Shown one piece after another: positions 25,387 through 34,022 of a stretch of DNA of 53,638 nt. The first letter of the stretch is position 1. The number at the start of each line of letters is the position of its first letter. Below the pieces are notes generated by a model. The model saw only the letters and a list, made by a program, of their open reading frames with translations. It searched no databases and had not been told where the DNA came from. The position numbers and the translations under genes were made by a program. The DNA is from Pseudomonadota bacterium (lineage in GTDB: Bacteria > Pseudomonadota > Alphaproteobacteria > Acetobacterales > Acetobacteraceae): positions 1-53,638 of the forward strand of contig JAJZFB010000052.1 in assembly GCA_021805545.1 (NCBI GenBank). The letters are read 5' to 3'.

Positions 25387-26565
25387 ATGCGGAACATGGC
25401 GCGGTGGGTTGCAGGCATTGTTCTGGTTCTGGCCGTTGCCTGGGGCGGTACATGGTGGTACGCGCAACAACGGCTGCGGGACATGCTGGTAAGCTATGCC
25501 GCCGGGCATACAACCGCCGATGGCAGCAGCACCCTCACCTACGACAATATAACGACGGGTCACGACCCTTTAGCAGCGTCAGCCACGCTGCACGACCTGC
25601 GCTGGAACCTGCAAATGCCCGGCTCGGCGGCGCCCATCATCATCAGCGAAGCACAATTACGCCTCTCGCTTAGCGCTTTTAACCCCAATATCCTGAATAT
25701 CGGGTTGCCCCGCCGGCTGGACATCGCCTTCCCGGAAGGCACAATCAACATCTCCTTCGGCGGTATTGCCGCACGCGCCGGAGTTGACCCGCTGGCCCTA
25801 TTCAACCGCAACGCCTACCCCCTGACAAGCCAGACGGTGCAGATGCGGGATGTTGCTATTTCAGCCGATAGCAGCTTTCAGGTGTTAACAATTGGCCATT
25901 TAGCCATGCGGGAGTCCTGGCGCAACGCCGCGGGGCCGGACCAAACCGCCCTGGCCCTTAAAGACCGGCTCGAAAACCTCGCCATTCCCTCCTGGGTTGC
26001 CGCCAAATGGAATGTGCCGTTCGGCGGCCGCCTATCCAATGCCGCGCTCGATATCACCCTGTCGGGCCCTGCTAGCTGGGCCAGTTTTATGCAACATCTC
26101 TACACCACACCCCAGAACACATATGCAAAGCGCAAATTGCTGATGGCCACGCTACATGATTGGGCGCAAAAAGGGGGCAAGGCCAATGCCAGCCTGCAAC
26201 TGGCCATTGGCCCAAGCACGCTGAACGCAACGGCGGATGTGGCGTTTGACAACAAAGCCCAGCCCAATGGCACGGCCGCGGTGACCGTAGATCACCTCGA
26301 CAGCTTTGTTGCCGCGCTCACCACGGCCTACCCGCAATTACAGCAGAGCATCGGCACGATCGAGGGGAAATATTCGAGCTACCTCACCACCAGCGCTACC
26401 GATGGGCAGGTTCTCACCCTGCATGTTGCCTATGGCCAAAATGGAATCCTGCTGAACGGGACCAAAGTTGAGGATTTACCCCCCCTCGACTGGACCGCGC
26501 TGGAAAACGGGCCAGCCGCGAGTGCTCAGGCGCCGGGCGATGGCTCAGGGGCCGCAAGCCCCTGA
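25387..26565 (+). CDS. DUF2125-like membrane-anchored protein
   Basis: 392 residues. One N-terminal hydrophobic segment (about 5-22, AGIVLVLAVAWGGTWWYA) acts as signal anchor; the rest is a periplasmic beta-rich region with repeated patterns such as LRWNLQMPG, LRLSLSAFNPN and ISADSSFQVLTIGHLAMRES. This build suits DUF2125, an alphaproteobacterial family of unknown function. The tail is Ala/Gly-rich. It ends in a terminator shared with the convergent mlaC. Confidence 0.6.
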   Translation: MRNMARWVAGIVLVLAVAWGGTWWYAQQRLRDMLVSYAAGHTTADGSSTLTYDNITTGHDPLAASATLHDLRWNLQMPGSAAPIIISEAQLRLSLSAFNPNILNIGLPRRLDIAFPEGTINISFGGIAARAGVDPLALFNRNAYPLTSQTVQMRDVAISADSSFQVLTIGHLAMRESWRNAAGPDQTALALKDRLENLAIPSWVAAKWNVPFGGRLSNAALDITLSGPASWASFMQHLYTTPQNTYAKRKLLMATLHDWAQKGGKANASLQLAIGPSTLNATADVAFDNKAQPNGTAAVTVDHLDSFVAALTTAYPQLQQSIGTIEGKYSSYLTTSATDGQVLTLHVAYGQNGILLNGTKVEDLPPLDWTALENGPAASAQAPGDGSGAASP

Positions 26566-26567
26566 GC
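26543..26567. terminator. Hairpin spanning the stop codon, between convergent genes
   Basis: GCTCAGGGGC (26543-26552) and GCCCCTGAGC (26558-26567) pair perfectly around a five-base loop. The TGA of the DUF2125 gene lies within the second arm, and mlaC ends 9 bp beyond. It probably acts in both directions. Confidence 0.6.
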
Positions 26568-26575
26568 ACGGCACC

Positions 26576-27199
26576 TTACTGAACGGCCGCGAGCTTCTTG
26601 ATCTGGTGCTGCATGGCCGTAAGCAGGGCAGAGACTTGACCACCATTATCGGTAATGACCGAGGCATAATCATTGCGGGTGGTGATCCGCAACGAGGTGC
26701 CAGCCACGATGACATCGACAATCTTTGGCTGCCCATCAATCTCGTCCACAGCCCAGCCCACATCTGCCGGCGGCTTATCCGGCGTGGTGATGGTTGTGTC
26801 CACCACCATGTCGTCCCCCTCTGGCGTGGCACTGTTCACCGTAAAGGAGATATTCTTATAGGCGTTGATCTGGTAGGTGATGTTGTATGCCAGGAGCTTA
26901 TGGAACAATCCCAGAAACTCCTGGTACTGCCCGGGCGTGGCAACGTTAACATAACGGCCGAGCACATAATGACCCACTCGGTCCACCGCGACAATCTGGT
27001 CCACCAGTTGACGTAGCGCCTCGCTTTTGGCCGTCTGGCTGGATGAGCCGTTGACAATGGCCATGAGCTTTTGCCCTGACTGGTTGATGAAGGCCTTGGC
27101 CGCATCTGGCGGGATTGTATCGGCATGGGCTGGAGTGCCAATGGCCAACAGCATGGGGGCAACAGCCACAGCCCCTAAAATAAAGCGGCGTAGATACAT
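26576..27199 (-). CDS. mlaC: Phospholipid transport periplasmic protein MlaC
   Basis: 207 residues. Cleavable signal peptide ending PAHA (about residue 26). The MlaC/Ttg2D fold is seen in LRQLVDQIVAVDRVGHYVLGRYV, YQEFLGLFHKLLAYNI, VDTTITT, and VDEIDGQPKIVDVIVAGTSL. It ferries phospholipids between MlaA at the outer membrane and the MlaFEDB complex at the inner membrane. It lies 24 bp behind mlaA on the same strand; mlaD is 18 kb away. Confidence 0.9.
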   Translation of the reverse strand: MYLRRFILGAVAVAPMLLAIGTPAHADTIPPDAAKAFINQSGQKLMAIVNGSSSQTAKSEALRQLVDQIVAVDRVGHYVLGRYVNVATPGQYQEFLGLFHKLLAYNITYQINAYKNISFTVNSATPEGDDMVVDTTITTPDKPPADVGWAVDEIDGQPKIVDVIVAGTSLRITTRNDYASVITDNGGQVSALLTAMQHQIKKLAAVQ

Positions 27200-27223
27200 A
27201 CTCTGTCAGGCTCCTTTATGCGA

Positions 27224-28036
27224 TTATGGCTGCTTCGGTTGCGTCCAGGCGGGGGGCGTCTGGCCGTCGTTTGTGTAGATCTGCTGGATTTGTGAGGCAC
27301 GAGATTGGCGATAAAGGCTCCGGAATGTGGCATAGGGGTCGAGCGCCGTCGCCTTCACCTGGTCGATTGGCGCCAGGTAGTTCGCTCTCGTATTTACAAG
27401 ATCCAGGCCGGTTTCAGCATCTGTGAAATCGGTTAGCGCATCGCTCGCGGGCGCCGCCGCCATCGGTGTTAAAAAGTATGAGACCGGCAAGTTCAGCACG
27501 TCCCGGGCACCTGATGGACCAAATACCGGCAGGTACAGGTAGGGACCAGGAGGCACGCCCCAGATGGCCAGGGTCAGGCCGAAATCGGTATCCGTCTCCT
27601 TATAGCCAAGGGCTGCGGCGGGATCGAAAATACCGCCAATACCGGCAGTGGAGTTAATAAGAAAACGCATGAAGGCGGTGCCCGCATCGCGCGGCATGCC
27701 TTCCGCCATGAAATTGAGCATCCGCGCCGGCTCGCCAATATTCATGGTGAAATAGCTGACATGGGTACGGAAAACCTGGGGCGTTACATACACATAACCC
27801 TGGGCCACCGGCTTCATGAAATAGGTATCTAATACGTTATTAACCCTATAGAAGAACCGGTTGGCCGGCTCCATCGGATCGTTAAGCTGCTTGTAAGCCT
27901 GATAATCAGCCGTATCGGCCCTTGGCGGGGGCGTGGCGCAGCCAGAAATGCCTACAGCGAGCAGAAGGCACGGCACCACGCTAGCAAGCCTGCGCCGCAA
28001 CCCGCGTTTGAGCGTTGTTTTGGTCTTCTCCACCAC
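27224..28036 (-). CDS. mlaA: Outer-membrane lipoprotein MlaA (VacJ)
   Basis: 270 residues from the GTG at 28036, placed 8 bases after AGGAGG. Lipobox ISGC (C33), then the MlaA pattern NDPMEPANRFFYRVNN, MNIGEPARMLNF, RFLINSTAGIGGIFDPA and TDFGLTLAIWGVPPGPYLYLPVFGPS. MlaA removes misplaced phospholipids from the outer leaflet and passes them to MlaC. Operon mlaA-mlaC. Confidence 0.92.
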   Translation of the reverse strand: MVEKTKTTLKRGLRRRLASVVPCLLLAVGISGCATPPPRADTADYQAYKQLNDPMEPANRFFYRVNNVLDTYFMKPVAQGYVYVTPQVFRTHVSYFTMNIGEPARMLNFMAEGMPRDAGTAFMRFLINSTAGIGGIFDPAAALGYKETDTDFGLTLAIWGVPPGPYLYLPVFGPSGARDVLNLPVSYFLTPMAAAPASDALTDFTDAETGLDLVNTRANYLAPIDQVKATALDPYATFRSLYRQSRASQIQQIYTNDGQTPPAWTQPKQP

Positions 28037-28133
28037 TTATCCTGCCTCCTGCAACGGCCCACCCCCCGGTGGATGCCTTGTCTATGTGATGCTCCTTACA
28101 GCTTGTTCAACATGGATTCCAACACCCTGACCT

Positions 28134-28165
28134 TTCCGCCTGCCGCAGGGCAGGCCCTTGCGGAA
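28134..28165 (+). promoter_or_regulatory. Nested hairpin in the metF leader
   Basis: TTCCGC (28134-28139) pairs with GCGGAA (28160-28165), and inside lies a second stem CTGCC/GGCAG (28140-28144, 28149-28153). It is 42 bp upstream of the metF start. It may be a leader structure or a terminator for something upstream. It does not match a riboswitch class I can recognise. Confidence 0.3.
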
Positions 28166-28207
28166 TAACGCCCACCCTGTCACCTAACCCATCCAACGGA
28201 GCCGCAC

Positions 28208-29140
28208 ATGACCCATTCCCCCCTTCGCGACACTTTGGAACGCTGGGCTTCTGGCACGCGCATCGCGCCGCTGCCAGAGCGGGAGGGTATCGCGCCGCCC
28301 GCCATTTCGTTCGAATTTTTCCCGCCCAAGACCCCAACCCTGGAGACCCAGCTTTGGGCCTGCATCGAGCGTTTAGGCACGCTGCGCCCAAGTTTTGTGT
28401 CCGTTACCTATGGCGCGGGGGGCAGCACGCAGGAGCGGACCCATGCTACCGTGTTGCGCATTATACGGGAAACCAGCCTGACACCCGCCGCCCACCTAAC
28501 CTGCGTGGGGGCTACGCGCGGGGCCGTGGACGACGTGGCGCAGCGTTACTGGGAGGCAGGGGTTAAGCACATAGTCGCCCTGCGCGGCGACCCGCCGGGG
28601 GGCGAAGCCTGTACCCCCTACCCTGGCGGCTATGCCTTCGCCGCCGACCTGGTGGCAGGGCTACGGCGCGTGGCCGATTTCGAGATTACGGTAGCCGCCT
28701 ACCCGGAGACCCACCCGCAAGCGGCAAGCCCCGAGGCGGACCTGGATAACCTGAAACGCAAACTAGATGCCGGGGCAACGCGAGCGATCAGCCAGGTGTT
28801 TTTCGATAACGGCACCTACCTTCGCTTCCTCGACCGTGCGCTGGCCGCCGGGATCAAGGCGCCTATCGTGCCAGGAATCATGCCCGTTACCAATTTCGCG
28901 CAGGCCGCGAAATTCTGCGCCGCCTGCGGCACCTCGGTGCCAAAATGGATGGCCTCGCTGTTCGAAGGGCTGGATGACGACGTTGAAACGCGGCGCATGG
29001 TAGCGGCGGCCACGGCATCGGAACAGGTGCGAACCCTCCAGGCCAACGGCATCGACGAATTCCATTTCTACACGCTCAACCGCCCCGACCTCGTCTATGC
29101 CATCGCGCGTATTCTCGGGGTGAAGCCGCAAGCCGCATGA
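28208..29140 (+). CDS. metF: Methylenetetrahydrofolate reductase
   Basis: 310 residues. Reduces 5,10-methylene- to 5,10-methyl-tetrahydrofolate with FAD, feeding methionine synthesis. Visible motifs: ISFEFFPPKT near the start (catalytic Glu), FVSVTYGAGGST, HLTCVG, IVALRGDPP, FFDNGTYLRF and VPGIMPVTNF. The start has GGAG ten bases upstream. The stop overlaps the uvrD start as ATGA. Confidence 0.95.
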   Translation: MTHSPLRDTLERWASGTRIAPLPEREGIAPPAISFEFFPPKTPTLETQLWACIERLGTLRPSFVSVTYGAGGSTQERTHATVLRIIRETSLTPAAHLTCVGATRGAVDDVAQRYWEAGVKHIVALRGDPPGGEACTPYPGGYAFAADLVAGLRRVADFEITVAAYPETHPQAASPEADLDNLKRKLDAGATRAISQVFFDNGTYLRFLDRALAAGIKAPIVPGIMPVTNFAQAAKFCAACGTSVPKWMASLFEGLDDDVETRRMVAAATASEQVRTLQANGIDEFHFYTLNRPDLVYAIARILGVKPQAA

Positions 29141-31290
29141 ACGATTATCTCGCCGGGCTGAACCAGGCGCAGCGCGAGGCTGTAGAGGCAACCGACGGGC
29201 CGGTGCTGGTGCTGGCCGGCGCGGGCACGGGCAAAACGCGCGTGCTGACCACCCGCTTCGCGCATATTCTGCTGAGCGGCAAAGCCTTTCCCAACCAGAT
29301 TCTCACCGTCACCTTCACCAACAAGGCGGCACGGGAAATGCGTGAGCGCGTGGCCAAGATCCTGGGTCAGCCCGTGGAGGGGTTGTGGCTCGGCACTTTC
29401 CACGCACTGGCCGCGCGTATGCTGCGGCGCTTTGCCGAGCGTGTGGGGCTGACCAGCAGCTTTTCCATCCTTGATACCGATGACCAGATGCGGCTGCTGA
29501 AGCAGGTTATGGAAACGGCGCGGATCGACACCAAACGCTGGCCGCCCAATGCGCTGATGGCGCAGATTCAGCGCTGGAAAGACAAAGGCTATATGCCTGG
29601 GCAGATTCCGGCCAGCGATTCCCGCGATTTTGCCGGCGGCCGCGCCGAGGCTCTGTACGCAGCCTATCAGGACCGGCTGCGCGCGTTGAATGCGGTGGAT
29701 TTCGGCGATTTGCTGCTGCTGATGGTGCATCTGCTGAAAACAGATGACGAGGTGCTGCAAACCTACCAGCGCATGTTCCGCTATATTCTGGTGGATGAGT
29801 ACCAGGACACGAACCTGGTACAATATTACTGGCTGCGGTTGCTGGCCCAGGCACGCAAGAATATCTGTTGCGTGGGGGATGACGACCAGAGCATCTACTC
29901 CTGGCGCGGCGCCGAGATTGAGAACATTCTGAAATTCGAGCGCGATTTTCCGGGTGCGAAGATTGTGCGGCTGGAGGCAAATTACCGTTCTTCTTCTCCC
30001 ATCCTCGAAGCGGCCTCGCACCTTATCGCGCATAACGAAGGGCGGCTGGGCAAGACGCTGCATGCCGGGCGAGACAACGCCGCGGGCGAACCGGTGGAGG
30101 TTATGGCCGTCTGGGACTCGGAAGAAGAGGCCCAGATGGTGGGTAAGCGCGTGGAAGCACTTTGGCGCAGCGGGCACAGGCTTTCAGAAATCGCCATTCT
30201 CGTGCGGGCGGGGTTTCAGACGCGCGCCTTTGAAGACCGTCTGCTGACGCTGGGGATTCCATACCGGATTATCGGTGGATTGCGGTTTTACGAGCGCGCG
30301 GAAATCCGCGATGCCATCGCCTACCTTCGCGTGGTGGCGCAACCGGCGGATGATCTGGCATTTGAACGGATTATAAATGTGCCCAAGCGCGGGGCTGGCG
30401 ATGGCGCGATGCGCACGTTGCACGAGGCCGCGCGCGCCGCCAGCCTGCCGCTCTACGCAACGGCAGAGAAGCTGGTGGCGGAAGGCGGCTTCAAAGGTAA
30501 ATTGCGTGAGGCAATGCGGGCCTTGCTTGAGGGATTCGGCACCTGGCGGCAGCTTGCCGCCGCACGCGGACCGGTTGCGGCGCTGGAAGCTATATTGGAT
30601 GAGTCCGGTTACGTGGCCATGTGGAAGGCCGATAAATCGCCCGACGCGCCAGGGCGGCTGGAGAATTTGAAGGAACTGGTGCGCGCGCTGGAAGATTTCG
30701 AGACTTTTCCCGAATTTCTTGAGCATGTGGCTCTGGTGACGGAAACGGAGGAAAAGGCGGGGAACGACAAGCTCTCCATGATGACGCTGCACGGCGCAAA
30801 GGGGTTGGAATTCGACACCGTTTTTCTGCCCGGCTGGGAGGAAGGCGTGTTCCCCAACCAGCGCGCGCTGGATGAAGGCGGGAATAAAAGCTTGGAGGAG
30901 GAGCGGCGGCTTGCCTATGTGGGCATTACGCGGGCACGGCATCACGCCATTATCAGCCACGCCGCCAACCGGCGCATTTATGCTACGTGGCAATCCAGCA
31001 TTCCTAGCCGCTTTATCGATGAACTTCCTGAAGAGGCCGTACGGCATAGCGGCTCCGCCCTGCCACAGCGGCCAGCTTTGGGGATAGCGCATTTCCCCGT
31101 GCAGGCACGGCGTGAAAAACCCGCTTATGTGCCACCGGAAGACCAGCTTCCCACCGGCACACGCGTCTTTCACGAAAAATTCGGCTATGGCCGCGTTATT
31201 GCTGCCGATGGCGACAAGCTTGATATTAATTTTGAACAATCCGGAGAAAAGCGCGTGCTGAGCCGCTTTGTGGAACGCCATGACAACTGA
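29137..31290 (+). CDS. uvrD: ATP-dependent DNA helicase UvrD/PcrA
   Basis: 717 residues, superfamily 1A. Walker A AGAGTGKT (27-34), motif Ia TFTNKAAREM, motif II VDEYQDTN, motif III GDDDQSIYSWRGA, and motifs V/VI LMTLHGAKGLEF and EERRLAYVGITRAR. The C-terminal end (GTRVFHEKFGYGRVI to FEQSGEKRVLSRF) is the Tudor-like domain of PcrA/UvrD. Unwinds DNA in nucleotide excision and mismatch repair. Overlaps metF by 4 bp and prmA by 11 bp. Confidence 0.94.
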   Translation: MNDYLAGLNQAQREAVEATDGPVLVLAGAGTGKTRVLTTRFAHILLSGKAFPNQILTVTFTNKAAREMRERVAKILGQPVEGLWLGTFHALAARMLRRFAERVGLTSSFSILDTDDQMRLLKQVMETARIDTKRWPPNALMAQIQRWKDKGYMPGQIPASDSRDFAGGRAEALYAAYQDRLRALNAVDFGDLLLLMVHLLKTDDEVLQTYQRMFRYILVDEYQDTNLVQYYWLRLLAQARKNICCVGDDDQSIYSWRGAEIENILKFERDFPGAKIVRLEANYRSSSPILEAASHLIAHNEGRLGKTLHAGRDNAAGEPVEVMAVWDSEEEAQMVGKRVEALWRSGHRLSEIAILVRAGFQTRAFEDRLLTLGIPYRIIGGLRFYERAEIRDAIAYLRVVAQPADDLAFERIINVPKRGAGDGAMRTLHEAARAASLPLYATAEKLVAEGGFKGKLREAMRALLEGFGTWRQLAAARGPVAALEAILDESGYVAMWKADKSPDAPGRLENLKELVRALEDFETFPEFLEHVALVTETEEKAGNDKLSMMTLHGAKGLEFDTVFLPGWEEGVFPNQRALDEGGNKSLEEERRLAYVGITRARHHAIISHAANRRIYATWQSSIPSRFIDELPEEAVRHSGSALPQRPALGIAHFPVQARREKPAYVPPEDQLPTGTRVFHEKFGYGRVIAADGDKLDINFEQSGEKRVLSRFVERHDN

Positions 31291-32164
31291 ATTGCTCGAT
31301 TGCATCTCGCTGCGCGTACCAGCTTCGGTCATGGAGAATTTCGAGGCGGCGCTGAGCAGCATCTGTCAGGCTGTGTCTTTTTATCACGATGAGGATACCA
31401 ACGAATGGGATTTGCAAGGTGTGAAAGAACGCGGAACCCATGAAGAGGAATTGAGCGCGGCGCTACTGCTGGCGGAGATGCTTACCGGCTTCAGCCCAGG
31501 CGTTTCACGCGAACTGGTACCCGTGGCGGGCTGGCTGGCGCGCACACAGGCGGCTTTTCCGGAACAGTTTATCGGCGAGCGTTTTGTTGTCCGGGGCACG
31601 CATATCACGGCCCCGCCCGCGCCGGGGCGGATTACGCTGACACTGGACGCGGGAATCGCCTTCGGTACCGGCGAACATAATTCCACGCGCGGATGCCTCG
31701 TGGCACTCGAACGGCTTGTGAAATATCATCACCCCCAGCGCATTCTCGACCTCGGCACCGGCTCGGGGATTCTGGCCATTGCGGCGGCCAAGCTGCTGCA
31801 CCGCAAGGTTCTGGCCAGCGACATAGATTTCCGCGCCGCGCGCGTTGCAAACAGCAATGCGCGGGTCAACCAGCAGGCCCGGTTCGTGCGCGCCATCCGC
31901 GCCGATGGATGGATTGACAAACGCATTACCCGGGCAGCACCGTATGATTTGGTTTTCGCCAATATTCTGGCACGCCCGCTCTGTGCCATGGCACACCAGC
32001 TTGGCGGCAAGCTGGCCCCGGGCGGCGTGGCCATTCTGGCCGGACTTTTGAACACGCAGGTGAACTGGGTGCTCTCAGCGCACCGGCGCGCGGGGCTGCA
32101 TCTTGAGCACCATATAATTGACGGCGCGTGGTCCATCCTCACCCTGCGCAAAGGCAGGGGATAA
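31280..32164 (+). CDS. prmA: Ribosomal protein L11 methyltransferase
   Basis: 294 residues from the ATG at 31280, inside the last codons of uvrD. AdoMet-dependent enzyme that trimethylates L11. The methyltransferase core shows LDAGIAFGTGEHNSTRG, ILDLGTGSGILAIAAAK, VLASDIDFRA and the substrate loop DLVFANILARPL. The N-terminal part is the L11-binding domain. Third gene of metF-uvrD-prmA. Confidence 0.93.
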   Translation: MTTELLDCISLRVPASVMENFEAALSSICQAVSFYHDEDTNEWDLQGVKERGTHEEELSAALLLAEMLTGFSPGVSRELVPVAGWLARTQAAFPEQFIGERFVVRGTHITAPPAPGRITLTLDAGIAFGTGEHNSTRGCLVALERLVKYHHPQRILDLGTGSGILAIAAAKLLHRKVLASDIDFRAARVANSNARVNQQARFVRAIRADGWIDKRITRAAPYDLVFANILARPLCAMAHQLGGKLAPGGVAILAGLLNTQVNWVLSAHRRAGLHLEHHIIDGAWSILTLRKGRG

Positions 32165-32166
32165 TA

Positions 32167-32194
32167 AAAAGGCCGGGTTTTACCCCGGCCTTTT
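32167..32194. terminator. Bidirectional terminator between prmA and pntB
   Basis: AAAAGGCCGGG (32167-32177) and CCCGGCCTTTT (32184-32194) form a perfect 11-bp stem with a six-base loop and A/T tracts on both sides, a typical intrinsic terminator for both converging transcripts. Confidence 0.9.
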
Positions 32195-32198
32195 GGTT

Positions 32199-33605
32199 TT
32201 AATGTCCCAAGGACTGGACGATTTCCTCAGTCATCTTCTTGGCATCGCCGAAGAGCATCATCGTATTGTCGCGGAAGAACAATTCGTTCTCCACGCCGGC
32301 ATAACCGGACGCCATCGAGCGCTTCACGAAGAGCACGGTCTTGGCCTTGTCCACCTCGAGGATGGGCATGCCGAAAATCGGGCTGGCTGGGTTGGTCTTG
32401 GCCGCTGGGTTGGTCACGTCGTTGGCGCCGATTACATACACCACGTCAGCCGTGGAGAATTCGTTGTTGATCTGCTCCAGTTCGAACACCTCGTCGTACG
32501 GCACACTGGCTTCGGCCAGCAGCACGTTCATATGCCCAGGCATACGGCCCGCCACGGGATGGATGGCGTACTTAACCTCAACGTTATCTTGCTTCAGCAG
32601 ATCCCCCATCTCGCGCAGAGCGTGCTGCGCCTGCGCTACGGCCATGCCGTAACCCGGCACAACAATGACCTTTGAAGCATTCTTCATGATAAAAGCCGCA
32701 TCTTCGGCGGAACCGATCTTTACGCCCTTGTCACCAGCGCCCGGACCAGCCACCGCGGCATCTCCCGTAGCACCAAAGCCACCGGCGATGACGTTGATGA
32801 TGGAGCGGTTCATGCCCTTACACATGATGTAGGACAGAATAGCACCCGAGGAACCGACCAGCGCGCCGGTAACAATGAGCGCGAGGTTGCCAATGGTGAA
32901 GCCGATACCGCATGCCGCCCAGCCTGAGTAGGAGTTGAGCATGGAGACAACCACCGGCATGTCCGCACCACCAATGGGGATGATGAGCAGAAAGCCAAGC
33001 GCCAACGCCAGCAGGGCAATTATGCCGAACAGAGCGAAACTGCCGCCGGATGCAACAAAAGCAATGACCAGGACAATGATTGCAATACCGATGCCCGCGT
33101 TGAGTTGATGCTGGCCAGGGAAGGTGATCGGCGTGCCTTTCATCAAAGCCTGCAGCTTAGCGAAGGCGATGAGCGAGCCGGTAAAGGTGACGGCACCGAT
33201 GGCAAGGCCGATTGACATCTCAACCAGGCTTTCGAGATGGATATGGTGCAACGTGCCAATGCCAAAGCTCTCCGGCGCATTGAGCGCGGAAGCAGCGACG
33301 CACACGGCGGCCAGGCCAACCAGAGAGTGAAACGCGGCAACAAGCTGCGGCAACGCCGTCATTTTGATCTTCTGCGCCACGACAAGACCAATGGCGCCGC
33401 CAATGGCAATGCCGAGCAGGATCAGTACACTGCCCCCCAATGTCATGCCGCCATGTGCGAAGCTCGCGAAAATGGCGATGACCATACCGGTAATGCCCAG
33501 CATATTGCCGCGGCGGGACGTGGTGGGGTGAGACAAGCCGCGCAGGGCCAGGATGAACAGGACCGCCGCGACAAGATATGCAAACGAGGTGAATGACTCA
33601 TTCAT
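32199..33605 (-). CDS. pntB: NAD(P) transhydrogenase subunit beta
   Basis: 468 residues. The N-terminal half has about nine membrane helices (domain II), and the C-terminal part is the NADP-binding domain III with KVIVVPGYGMAVAQAQH, HPVAGRMPGHMNVLLAEA, VIGANDVTNPAA and MPILEVDKAKTV. With PntAA and PntAB it uses the proton-motive force to reduce NADP+ with NADH. Last gene of the operon, 12 bp after pntAB. Confidence 0.95.
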   Translation of the reverse strand: MNESFTSFAYLVAAVLFILALRGLSHPTTSRRGNMLGITGMVIAIFASFAHGGMTLGGSVLILLGIAIGGAIGLVVAQKIKMTALPQLVAAFHSLVGLAAVCVAASALNAPESFGIGTLHHIHLESLVEMSIGLAIGAVTFTGSLIAFAKLQALMKGTPITFPGQHQLNAGIGIAIIVLVIAFVASGGSFALFGIIALLALALGFLLIIPIGGADMPVVVSMLNSYSGWAACGIGFTIGNLALIVTGALVGSSGAILSYIMCKGMNRSIINVIAGGFGATGDAAVAGPGAGDKGVKIGSAEDAAFIMKNASKVIVVPGYGMAVAQAQHALREMGDLLKQDNVEVKYAIHPVAGRMPGHMNVLLAEASVPYDEVFELEQINNEFSTADVVYVIGANDVTNPAAKTNPASPIFGMPILEVDKAKTVLFVKRSMASGYAGVENELFFRDNTMMLFGDAKKMTEEIVQSLGH

Positions 33606-33617
33606 GGGGCGGGCGCC

Positions 33618-34007
33618 TTACTTCTTTTTGAACATGGACAGCATGCGGTTGGTCACCGCGAAGCCGCCAAAAATGTTAACGCTGACAAGCACCACAGCGA
33701 TAAAACCGAACACATGCGCCACAGTGCTTCCATGCAACCCGGTGGCCAGCATCGCGCCAACGATAATAACGGATGAGATGGCATTGGTAACGGCCATCAA
33801 CGGAGAATGAAGCGCCGGTGTCACGTTCCATACCACGTAGTAACCGACAAACACTGCCAGCACGAAGATGCTGAAAAGATAAACAAAAGGTGCGGCAGGA
33901 GGGGCATTTTGCGCCGCCACGGCGGCAACGCCCGCAGCATTCTGGGCCAAAATGGAGGCCTGATGGGCAAGGTTCGCCGCCTGCGCGGCGAGATCGGCTG
34001 GGGTCAT
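33618..34007 (-). CDS. pntAB: NAD(P) transhydrogenase subunit alpha, membrane part
   Basis: 129 residues. An Ala/Gln-rich N-terminus precedes three or four membrane helices ([59 protein letters not shown]). This is the split-off domain II part of the alpha subunit, as is usual in alphaproteobacteria. Lies 15 bp behind pntAA and 12 bp before pntB. Confidence 0.92.
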   Translation of the reverse strand: MTPADLAAQAANLAHQASILAQNAAGVAAVAAQNAPPAAPFVYLFSIFVLAVFVGYYVVWNVTPALHSPLMAVTNAISSVIIVGAMLATGLHGSTVAHVFGFIAVVLVSVNIFGGFAVTNRMLSMFKKK

Positions 34008-34022
34008 GGCTCTGCTCCTCTC

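Noticed and set aside
30184-31362. Long frames antisense to uvrD (also 29095-30177)
   Set aside because: uvrD is intact with all helicase motifs, and the antisense products show no motif or ribosome-binding site.
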